A stretch of 64,000 bases of DNA from JBOFSQ01 sp051651625 (GTDB lineage: Bacteria > Planctomycetota > Planctomycetia > Pirellulales > Thermoguttaceae). The stretch is taken from contig JBOFSQ010000070.1 in the NCBI GenBank assembly GCA_051651625.1, forward strand, positions 10,557-74,556, written 5' to 3'. Positions 35,029-42,087 of the stretch are shown in pieces. The notes under the pieces are model-generated. The model ran no database searches and was not told where the DNA came from. It saw nothing but the letters and a program-made list of their open reading frames with translations. Positions within the stretch are counted from its first letter, which is position 1. Each line of letters opens with the position of its first letter. Made by a program: the position numbers and the translations under genes.

Positions 35029-35268
35029 CGAACGGTTGCACCGGTTATAGCGACTGTGCCCGTGTGGCTGCGAAAACTTTCTTGGATTTTTTCGCATTTT
35101 CTCAAGGCCGCTCGTCGCCTTTGTGCCTGTAAACGGCGTACTTGTCGTGTCGTGTGCGTCAACGTTCGGCGAATCTCCCCCGCCTTGATTTTTCGCGCGA
35201 ATGCTGCGACAATAGTGACCCGCGTGTTGTTCTGTGTGAGTTGGTCTCGTTTGTGAGGAGTTTCTGCC

Positions 35269-36405
35269 ATGAAAAGAGTTGTGAAAATTGTCGCTTTGGT
35301 CTGCGTTTCTGCGGCTGTTTCCGCCAACGTGCAAGGTGCGCCGACGGCTTGTCAGCCTGTTCGCGTGACGACCTACAAAAAAGTTTTGACGACCGAGTAC
35401 GTCCCGCAGGAAGTTACGACTTATGAAACCGTTTGGGTTGACGAGCAGCGAGAACGTCGAACGACCGTCGCGCGGCAAGTCCCCGAAACACAGGTGCGCG
35501 AAGAGCGAGTGACGGTGCAAAAACCGGTTTGGGAAACGCAGTACCGCGACGAGAGTTACGACGTGACGCGGCAAGTCCCAGAAACACAGGTGCGCGAAGA
35601 GCGTTATGTCGTTCCGCGTCAAGTCTACGAAACGCAGGAGCGAAACGTCGTCGAAAATCGCACCGTTCCCGTGACGGAGACGGTTTTGCAAGAGAATCGT
35701 TACACAGTTCAGCGGCCCGTCACGACTTATGAATCGCAGATGGTTGATCGCGGTCAAACGGTTGAGACGATTCGTGCGCAGGCACCGAAAACCTACACGC
35801 GACTGGTTTGGCAGCGTGCTGGCGAACAGTACGATCCCGACACGCAAACGACGCGGTGGCAAGCTCCCGGCTTTCGCTGGAAAGAAATGACCGCCGAGCC
35901 GACGTATGAAGTTCAGAAAGTCTATCGCCCAAGTTGGGTGCAGGAATACAAACCGGTCACGACGTTCGTTGCCGAAGACGTTGTGCAGCAATTTCCGGTG
36001 ACGCAAACTTCGTATCGCACCGAACAGGTTGTTCGCAAAGAGGCGGTGCAAGTTCCGGTGACGACTTACAAGACAATCTATGAAGAGATCGTCGAGCCAT
36101 ACACGGTTCGCGTTGCAAAGGTCGTCCCCGTAACGCGGACGGTTAACAAGCCGGTACAAGTCGAGCGTGTTGTCCCCGTTTCTTACACGACGAGCGGCAC
36201 GACAACGACCGTCATTCCGGCATCGTACACACCAGCCGACCGCACGACGGTGCAGCGAATCGAGACGCGAATCGTGCCGACCGAACCGCTCCTTCCGCTG
36301 ACCGACATCTTCATCTCGCGCCCAATCACGACAACGATCACACCATCTCCGGTGACAACATCAACGTCACCCGATCCTGCCGACACGACGCCGGTTATTC
36401 CGTGA
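35269..36405 (+). CDS. Secreted YTV-repeat protein
   Basis: 378 aa. GAGGAG precedes the ATG; signal peptide MKRVVKIVALVCVSAAVSA with cleavage near ANVQGA. The mature chain is a series of imperfect 15-25 residue repeats centred on V-P-x-T-x-V-R-E-E-R and YTV-like motifs, including two near-identical RQVPETQVREER units. YTV repeats (PF07639) were named in Rhodopirellula and occur in planctomycete envelope proteins. The C-terminus is Thr/Pro-rich. A structural or adhesive envelope role is plausible but unproven. Confidence 0.82.
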   Translation: MKRVVKIVALVCVSAAVSANVQGAPTACQPVRVTTYKKVLTTEYVPQEVTTYETVWVDEQRERRTTVARQVPETQVREERVTVQKPVWETQYRDESYDVTRQVPETQVREERYVVPRQVYETQERNVVENRTVPVTETVLQENRYTVQRPVTTYESQMVDRGQTVETIRAQAPKTYTRLVWQRAGEQYDPDTQTTRWQAPGFRWKEMTAEPTYEVQKVYRPSWVQEYKPVTTFVAEDVVQQFPVTQTSYRTEQVVRKEAVQVPVTTYKTIYEEIVEPYTVRVAKVVPVTRTVNKPVQVERVVPVSYTTSGTTTTVIPASYTPADRTTVQRIETRIVPTEPLLPLTDIFISRPITTTITPSPVTTSTSPDPADTTPVIP

Positions 36406-36423
36406 ACGCTCTCCGTCCACGGC

Positions 36424-36451
36424 TTGACGTATGCGGTTTTCGTGATACAGT
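36424..36451 (+). promoter_or_regulatory. Candidate sigma-A-type promoter of the DUF1080 gene
   Basis: TTGACG (36424-36429), 16-nt spacer, TACAGT (36446-36451) with an extended-10 TG one base upstream. Near-identical sequence over about 65 bp recurs at 37267-37294 before the lipoprotein gene. Predicted transcription start about 36458, start codon at 36506. Confidence 0.55.
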
Positions 36452-36505
36452 GCGCGGCGATCTTGAGTGTGGTTGTTGCGCAAGACAGGTAAGGAGGAGA
36501 GTACG

Positions 36506-37231
36506 ATGAAACGCATTTGGTTGTTGTTGACCGTGTCAATGTTCTTCTGTGTGGTTTGGGCTGTTCCCGTTCGGTGTGCCGACTTTTCAAAGCTAGACAA
36601 AGACGGTTTTGTCACCATCTTTAACGGCACCGATCTAACGGACTGGGAAGGAAAGCCGGGAGTTTGGACTGTTCGTGACGGAGCGATTGTTGGCGAAAGT
36701 ACGCCGGAGAATCTGTGCGACACCAACTATATCTACTGGACGGCGCGAGAGCCGGGTGACTTCCATCTCAAACTGAAGTACCGGCTCACCGGCAAAGGTG
36801 CGAACTCTGGTATCCAGATTCGTAGCGAACGGCGTCCGAACTGGGATGCGTTCGGTTATCAAGCCGACATCGACGAAGATATGCAGTGGTCGGGCTGTCT
36901 TTTTCACCACACGCGCGGTGCCGTTGTCAAACGCGGATGCGACGACAAAATCGCCACCGACGCCACCGTCACTTCAAAACAGTTTGCGCCGTTCGAGTCG
37001 CTTGTTTCTTTCATAAAATCTGATGGCTGGAACGACTACGAAGTCATCGCCGACGGTAGCGTCATCACGCTAATGATCAACGGCGAACTTATGTGCCGCG
37101 TCGATGACAAGCACCCCGAAGCGACCAAGAAAGGGATCATCGCCCTACAAATGCACACCGGCCCGCCAATGAAAGTCGAGTTCAAAGACATCAAGATCAA
37201 ACCGCTCGGCAAAGAGGCGAAAAAGCCGTGA
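36506..37231 (+). CDS. Secreted DUF1080 protein (3-keto-disaccharide hydrolase family)
   Basis: 241 aa from MKRIWLLL, preceded by AGGAGG; an upstream ATG adds 13 residues. Signal peptide ends at about VPVRCA. The DUF1080 fold is recognised by DGFVTIFNGTDLTDWEGKPGVWTVRDGAIVGES, GDFHLKLKYRLTGKGANSGIQIRSER and GIIALQMHTGPPMKVEFKDIKIKPL. The family is a concanavalin-like jelly roll; some members hydrolyse 3-keto-glycosides made by Gfo/Idh/MocA oxidoreductases. A Tat-exported Gfo/Idh/MocA protein lies 2.3 kb downstream, which fits that pathway. Confidence 0.9.
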   Translation: MKRIWLLLTVSMFFCVVWAVPVRCADFSKLDKDGFVTIFNGTDLTDWEGKPGVWTVRDGAIVGESTPENLCDTNYIYWTAREPGDFHLKLKYRLTGKGANSGIQIRSERRPNWDAFGYQADIDEDMQWSGCLFHHTRGAVVKRGCDDKIATDATVTSKQFAPFESLVSFIKSDGWNDYEVIADGSVITLMINGELMCRVDDKHPEATKKGIIALQMHTGPPMKVEFKDIKIKPLGKEAKKP

Positions 37232-37266
37232 ACGGTTGCGACGCCAACAGTTTTGTCATTCATGGC

Positions 37267-37294
37267 TTGACGCATGTGATTTTCGTGATAGAGT
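37267..37294 (+). promoter_or_regulatory. Candidate promoter of the lipoprotein gene, duplicate of 36424-36451
   Basis: TTGACG (37267-37272), 16-nt spacer, TAGAGT (37289-37294) with an extended-10 TG. The flanks GGCTTGACG, TTTTCGTGATA, AGTGCGC, GCG and TGCGCAA are shared in order with the DUF1080 promoter. Start codon at 37352. Confidence 0.55.
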
Positions 37295-37351
37295 GCGCAG
37301 CGGCTCGAAGGTGGTGGCTGCGCAAAAACAGACGTGAACGTTGAAAAATAA

Positions 37352-37837
37352 ATGAGGTACATTGTGAAATCGTATGTGATGTTCGTGTTGTGTTTGCTCG
37401 CTATGGTAATCGGTTGCGGGAAAAAATTGCCTGACGGTATGCCGAAGCTGTATCCTGTTCGGTTCCAAGTGACACAATCTGATAAGCCGTGTGCTGGTGC
37501 CTCGGTTCGTTTGATCCCCGAAGGTGACAGCCCGTGGATCGTCGGCGGAACCTCCGATGCTAACGGAATGGTCGCTCCACAAACCCACGGCGAGTATCCG
37601 GGCGTTCCAGTAGGGAAATACAAAGTCACCGTGATGAAGGTGGATATAGAACTTGGTCCGCCGTCAACGTCAATGTATGATTCACAGAGATCTGAAGCCT
37701 TTACTTTGGTTGACGAGAAGTACGCCAATCCCAAGACAACGCCTCTGCAATTAGAGGTCGTTGCTGGTGCCAATGACATAAAGCCGTTCGATGTTGGGGC
37801 AGAGATGCGCGCCAAGGTCAAGAAGCCCAGTATGTAG
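37352..37837 (+). CDS. Lipoprotein with transthyretin-like domain
   Basis: 161 aa. The signal region MRYIVKSYVMFVLCLLAMVIGCG ends in a lipobox with Cys at 22. The mature part reads as a beta fold: YPVRFQVTQSDKPCAGASVRLIPEG, GGTSDANGMVAP and GVPVGKYKVTVMKVD, then a charged C-terminus. Same family pattern as the other lipoproteins in the window, and it again precedes a DUF1559 gene. It has its own promoter-like sequence shared with the DUF1080 gene. No strong ribosome binding site. Confidence 0.8.
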   Translation: MRYIVKSYVMFVLCLLAMVIGCGKKLPDGMPKLYPVRFQVTQSDKPCAGASVRLIPEGDSPWIVGGTSDANGMVAPQTHGEYPGVPVGKYKVTVMKVDIELGPPSTSMYDSQRSEAFTLVDEKYANPKTTPLQLEVVAGANDIKPFDVGAEMRAKVKKPSM

Positions 37838-37903
37838 TCACGGTGGGATCGGTTTTACGTTTTCTAGTTTCCGTAGTTTCAGTTTTTTGCAAAGGAGAAT
37901 TGT

Positions 37904-38227
37904 ATGGAAAAGTTTCTGATGAGTGTCTTGGTAGCGGCTTGGAACGTCGCTTGTATCGTCACCGGAATGACAATACATGTTAAGATGGGGGGGGGGGGGC
38001 GGACTTTGCTGTCGCCGCAGCGGTTCTCGCCGCGCGAACGGCTTTACGCTGGTGGAACTCTTGGTGGTGATCGCGATCATCGGTGTCTTGGTTGCACTCT
38101 TGCTCCCCGCAGTCCAAGCTGCACGCGAAGCCGCAAGACGTATGCAGTGTACCAACAACATCAAACAGCTCGCTCTTGGTATCCACAATCATCACGATGT
38201 CTTGCAGAAGTTTCCAATAGGTGGTGA
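37904..38227 (+). CDS. Leader ORF entering the second G tract
   Basis: The start MEKFLMSVLVAAWNVACI is preceded by AAAGGAG at correct spacing and stays open for 107 codons. Only the first 27 codons up to VKM and the Gly run are likely meaningful; after the 13-G tract the frame reads the DUF1559 sequence in the wrong phase (ending at 38227). Removing one G, or adding two, fuses this leader to the DUF1559 body. It matches the leader at 19764 in its MEK start, in its hydrophobic character and in the sequence around the tract. Confidence 0.55.
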   Translation: MEKFLMSVLVAAWNVACIVTGMTIHVKMGGGGRTLLSPQRFSPRERLYAGGTLGGDRDHRCLGCTLAPRSPSCTRSRKTYAVYQQHQTARSWYPQSSRCLAEVSNRW

Positions 38228-39122
38228 CGACTACAATGGAAAGTTTTCTGCTTATGCGTCGGTGGGGACATTGGTTTACTTGATGCCATTCATTGAGATG
38301 CAGGCACAGTACGACACCATTCAAAGTGTCGCCCAAAACAAGCCCGCCTTCACTTATGGTGGACCGTGGGACATACCAGAAGTGCAGGCTTGGAAGGGGA
38401 TTTCCGCAGTGCTCTGCCCGTCAAACGGTGAAAAGTCTGTCAAAAATCCCGGTTGGTTTCCGAGTAATTACGTCTACTCGATGGGAGATAGCGGTTGGAC
38501 GCAGCACTCCACTAATACGGCTGACGCACATAACATGCTGGGACGCATGATGTTTCCCTACAGCAATCCGAGGGATGGTATCATCGTCACGAAGACGTTC
38601 AGTGACTGCGTGGATGGAACGAGCAACACTGCGGCGGTCAGCGAGTGTCTCACGCCCAGTCAGCACGGCGGAAACGATGTGCGAAGTAACGTCGCCATTT
38701 ACACTGGTATATGGCAAGGTACCGCACACGGGGTACCGGGAAACTGTAGCAAGACTTCGTTGGGAGTAACGAATGGTCGCACGTTCACCGCGACTGCATC
38801 GGATCAAAACTGGCGTGGAGAATTAGCCCTTACAGGGTGGTTGACGGCAAATAACTTCACAACAACGACGCCTCCCAATTGGCCCATCTGTTCTTACAAT
38901 ACCGGTGGTGGTCAGCACGACCGGTGGGGTGTTTTCCCGCCAGCGAGCAACCACAGTGGCGGCGTGAATCTCGGCCTCATGGATGGCTCGGTACGATTCA
39001 TCTCCGACACAATCAACTGTGGCGACTTGAATAAAGTTGCAGTGAAGAGTGGCCCCAGTCCTTATGGCGTTTGGGGCGCGCTCGGTTCGCCGTCGGGCGG
39101 TGAAGCGGGCGGCGGGTTCTGA
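37977..39122 (+). CDS. DUF1559 prepilin-like protein with 13-G tract at its start
   Basis: 381 aa from the ATG at 37977, which reads MLRW plus five Gly, then GFTLVELLVVIAIIGVLVAL at about residue 22, ARRMQCTNNIKQLALGIHNHHD and H-X9-DG (HSGGVNLGLMDG). It ends with a Gly-rich GGEAGGGF. The ATG at 37977 lacks a ribosome binding site, unlike the overlapping leader ORF at 37904, so productive translation may need slippage at the G tract. It follows a lipoprotein gene by 139 bp, as in the other DUF1559 clusters. Confidence 0.87.
   Translation: MLRWGGGGGLCCRRSGSRRANGFTLVELLVVIAIIGVLVALLLPAVQAAREAARRMQCTNNIKQLALGIHNHHDVLQKFPIGGDDYNGKFSAYASVGTLVYLMPFIEMQAQYDTIQSVAQNKPAFTYGGPWDIPEVQAWKGISAVLCPSNGEKSVKNPGWFPSNYVYSMGDSGWTQHSTNTADAHNMLGRMMFPYSNPRDGIIVTKTFSDCVDGTSNTAAVSECLTPSQHGGNDVRSNVAIYTGIWQGTAHGVPGNCSKTSLGVTNGRTFTATASDQNWRGELALTGWLTANNFTTTTPPNWPICSYNTGGGQHDRWGVFPPASNHSGGVNLGLMDGSVRFISDTINCGDLNKVAVKSGPSPYGVWGALGSPSGGEAGGGF
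37987..37999 (+). repeat. 13-nt G homopolymer inside the DUF1559 5' end
   Basis: Thirteen G flanked by ATGTTAAGAT and CGG, the same flanks and length as 19651-19663. Such tracts are classic slippage sites. Confidence 0.9.
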
Positions 39123-39531
39123 TGACAACAAAACAAACGGGTAAACGTTCACGGTTTGTTTTATTATTTGGCGTGAACGCGGTGTGTTTTTGCCCCGACG
39201 GGGCATTAAGAACACGAAGCGTAAGCGAGTGCCAAGTAGCAGTCGTGAGCGTAACCGTCACTCCGCCGGATTACCGGTTACGTTCGTGGTTGTCATTGGC
39301 GTGTTATGATTCAGGGCACTCGCTTACGCTTCGTGTTCTTATTTTGTGCTCGACTTTGAAACCGATTGATAGTTGCGTCCTAAAGACGCACACATACTTT
39401 TGGGCCATTTCCGGCGGTTACGTTTGCCGCTATCGCGGCGGCACTCACCGCCGGTTATTAAAATCGCCGCCCCGTTTGGGCTAATGCGGTATCCGTGCTT
39501 GTAACCCACTTTTCCACAAGGAGCAAAACCA
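39123..39531. repeat. Repeat-rich gap
   Basis: Contains a CGTTCAC box (39146-39152), a GCCCCGACGGGGC hairpin (about 39192), two copies of repeat D in opposite orientation (39208-39233, 39314-39341) and the inverse of the GC-rich element found at 1144-1190 (39411-39455). No gene is supported. Confidence 0.7.
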
Positions 39532-40935
39532 ATGACAACTTCCACTTCAACAAAATCGCGGCGAGATTTTCTTGCGGCGACGGCAACAATCACTGGTGCG
39601 GCAATAGCTGCGCCACTTGTGATTCCGCGTCACGTTCTCGGCCAAGCTGGCGGGGCGGCGGGGGCCAATGAGACCGTCAACATCGGTCTGATCGGACTCG
39701 GTGGACGATGCAGCGATGTCTACCCAAACGCTTTTCGTCCCGCAGAAAATATCAACGTCGTTGCTGTCTGCGACGCATTCAAGCCGCGCGTTGACGACTT
39801 CATCAAACGTCATCCCGACGACAAACTTGTCGGCTACGACAACTTCCGCGAAATGATCGAGAAAGAAAAACTCGATGGCGTCGGCGTCTTCACCGCAACA
39901 CACCAGCGGGCGTGGATCGTCGGTCACGCGATGCTGATGGGGATGCACGCATACATCGAAAAACCGATGTGCCTCACTATCGCCGAAGGTCGTTACCTCT
40001 CCAATCTCGCCAAAAAGCTAAAGCGCGTAACGCAAGTCGGTACGCAGCAGCGTTCGCTTCCGCTCTGCAAGTGGGCGACGAAACTCGTTCAAGACGGTGC
40101 GTTCGGGAAGATCGAATACGTTCGCGCACCGAACTTCGTCGGCCCCAACATCTGGACGAATCAGCCAGAACAGCCGATGCCCGAAGGTGGCAAAGAAGGT
40201 TGGTGGGACGAGTGGACAAACCAAGCCGAGTTCCGCCCGTATCATCCGCAGCTCCACTACGGCTGGTCGAACTGGTGGGACTACGACGCTGGCGGACTCT
40301 GTTTCGGCGTGAGCGGTTGGGGGACACACTCCTACGACCAGATCAACATGACTCTCGGCACAAGTGAGACCGGACCGAGCGAAATCGTTCTCGAAGAGGC
40401 GTGCGAGATTCGGCCAGCGGGCAGGTTCCCGAATCGCAAAGTCGAAGACGACGAAACCGGTTCGCCGTATTACGGAATGGCACAAGTGACCGGGCCGCGT
40501 GCGAAGATGAAGATGCGTTTCAAGAACGGCCCCGAACTGCGATTCGAACTCGATGGCGATTGGGGACCCGGACTCGGCGCAATCTTTCACGGCGACAAAG
40601 GAAAGGTTGAGATCAACCGTCACAAAGTTTCGTCGAATCCGAAAGAGCTTACGGCGGTCGTTCCCGAAGAGGCGAAGAACGCACGGAACGAGACGATCTA
40701 TCACGTCGAGAACTGGCGTGACTGCATCAAGTCGGGCGCGAAGTGCAACGCCGATGTCGAGTTTGGTCAACGTTCGACGACGCTTTGCGAACTTGTCAAC
40801 ATCGTTCGTGCTGTTGGCGAAGTAGGCAAACCGCTCTACTGGGACCCAGTGAAGGAGCAGTTCACAAACAGCGAAAAAGGGAACACCTACCTCGCCCGCC
40901 CGCGCCGCAAGGGGTACGAACTGCCGACAGGGTGA
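39532..40935 (+). CDS. Tat-exported Gfo/Idh/MocA-family oxidoreductase
   Basis: 467 aa; AAGGAG precedes the ATG. The N-terminus carries a twin-arginine motif (SRRDFLAATA) and a hydrophobic stretch to VIPRHVLGQ, so the enzyme is likely folded in the cytoplasm and exported. NAD-binding GLIGLGGRCSDV, then the family EKP signature in HAYIEKPMCLT and a C-terminal substrate domain (WWDYDAGGLCFGVSGWGTHSYDQINM). Such exported dehydrogenases oxidise sugars, for example to 3-keto derivatives, and pair functionally with DUF1080 hydrolases. Substrate unknown. Confidence 0.92.
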   Translation: MTTSTSTKSRRDFLAATATITGAAIAAPLVIPRHVLGQAGGAAGANETVNIGLIGLGGRCSDVYPNAFRPAENINVVAVCDAFKPRVDDFIKRHPDDKLVGYDNFREMIEKEKLDGVGVFTATHQRAWIVGHAMLMGMHAYIEKPMCLTIAEGRYLSNLAKKLKRVTQVGTQQRSLPLCKWATKLVQDGAFGKIEYVRAPNFVGPNIWTNQPEQPMPEGGKEGWWDEWTNQAEFRPYHPQLHYGWSNWWDYDAGGLCFGVSGWGTHSYDQINMTLGTSETGPSEIVLEEACEIRPAGRFPNRKVEDDETGSPYYGMAQVTGPRAKMKMRFKNGPELRFELDGDWGPGLGAIFHGDKGKVEINRHKVSSNPKELTAVVPEEAKNARNETIYHVENWRDCIKSGAKCNADVEFGQRSTTLCELVNIVRAVGEVGKPLYWDPVKEQFTNSEKGNTYLARPRRKGYELPTG

Positions 40936-40950
40936 TGTTTTTTCACTTGG

Positions 40951-41088
40951 CTTGTTAGGAAACATCAATAGGCGGCGATTTGGTAGTTCCGGTTCGGCAT
41001 AGCCGAACACTCCAGTCGTCATACGCCGCAGGCGTTTGGAGGGTTCGGCTATGCCGAACCGCTGTGCGGGTACAAGTTTCCGAACAAG
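40951..41088 (-). repeat. TIR element A, copy 4 (complete, 138 bp, inverted)
   Basis: Ends CTTGTTAGGAAAC (40951-40963) and GTTTCCGAACAAG (41076-41088). The interior hairpin and the GGCGATTTGGTAGTTC flank match copy 3 on the opposite strand. Same 138-bp length. Confidence 0.9.
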
Positions 41089-41097
41089 TTCACTGGC

Positions 41098-41880
41098 TCA
41101 CAGACTGCGCGTCATCGTTGCATTCATCTCGCCGACATACTCGTCGGCGGATGTCATCGGGCAGATTGTTGTCGCGCCGTTGATTCCGCGCAGCCGAACT
41201 TCCAGACACCGCCCCGAATCGCCCTTGAGGAGAACGGCGGCGGTGGAACTGCTACCGTCTGGGAAAAATAACACCGGTGCAGACCAGAGTTTGCCGTCGC
41301 TCCCCGCACCTTCGCCAAAGCGAGTCTCGTCCTGCGCGACCTCTTCGTATTGCAGACTATTTTCTGGATCAAGCCCGCGTGCCAACGACGCGCCGAGAAC
41401 AAATGCCGTGCGGTCATCAGGGAGCGTGACAACGTCTGCCGTGAAGACGCCACTTGGTAACGTCAAGTTGCGTGTTCTCAAGTTGTCGCTGGTTGTGTTT
41501 GCGGACTTGAGTAGCGTACCATCGTCTTGCATCGAAAACTCTTCACTCGTGAGCGTGTCACGCCGCATCCGCCCAGCAGTGTCGTACCGCGATTCTGTTG
41601 AGAGCGTTGCGATCAGGTGCGGATCGAGAACAGACTCAACGAGAATCGCGTCGTTCCCAATCGCCGCACGAAAAACCATGATGCGTCCCTCGGTAATCGC
41701 CTGCATACGCAAGGCGTTCCACTCGGCGCGAACGACATCACCCGCGCGACGCAAACGCTGCGTCGCCACCGTACCGCTTATGAGCGGAATCGCTATCGCA
41801 CTGACGATCACAATGATCGTTAGCACTACCATTACTTCGATGAGCGTGAAACCAATTCTCTTGGTGCAAAGTGTTTTCAT
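41098..41880 (-). CDS. GspH-like type II secretion pseudopilin
   Basis: 260 aa from MKTLCTKRIGFTLIEVMVVL; an upstream in-frame ATG adds 17 residues. The prepilin site is G/FTLIE (cleavage after residue 10) with helix FTLIEVMVVLTIIVIVSAIAIPL, the DUF-specific RAEWNALRMQAITEGR segment and a GspH-like C-terminal beta region. Minor pseudopilins of this type initiate the pseudopilus of type II secretion. No other gsp gene is adjacent; only a prepilin-peptidase N-domain fragment occurs at 56497. It is convergent with the Tat oxidoreductase and abuts element A. Confidence 0.82.
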   Translation of the reverse strand: MKTLCTKRIGFTLIEVMVVLTIIVIVSAIAIPLISGTVATQRLRRAGDVVRAEWNALRMQAITEGRIMVFRAAIGNDAILVESVLDPHLIATLSTESRYDTAGRMRRDTLTSEEFSMQDDGTLLKSANTTSDNLRTRNLTLPSGVFTADVVTLPDDRTAFVLGASLARGLDPENSLQYEEVAQDETRFGEGAGSDGKLWSAPVLFFPDGSSSTAAVLLKGDSGRCLEVRLRGINGATTICPMTSADEYVGEMNATMTRSL

Positions 41881-41958
41881 GATGTGAATCGTTGGTGGAT
41901 GGGATGGACACGACGGCCTATACTGCATCACGTCAAAAAGTTGGCATTCGGAGATTTA

Positions 41959-42020
41959 CCACGGAGACACAGAGGGCACGGAGAGGATTTGTCTTCTCTG
42001 TGCTCTCCGTGTCTCCGTGG
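41959..42020. repeat. Palindromic CCACGGAGACAC element
   Basis: Arms CCACGGAGACACAGAG and CTCTCCGTGTCTCCGTGG flank a short centre, giving a long imperfect hairpin just past the end of the glycosyltransferase gene. Sequences of this kind are widespread junk repeats in environmental bacterial genomes. Confidence 0.75.
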
Positions 42021-42087
42021 TGCAACAAAAAGAAGTAGAGCGAATCCGAAAATATCAGGTCAATGGCGGTACGCGGTATATGTGGAC

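Noticed and set aside
34996..36159. 387-codon open frame opposite the YTV-repeat gene
   Set aside because: The repeat structure of the sense gene keeps the antisense frame open; no independent features.
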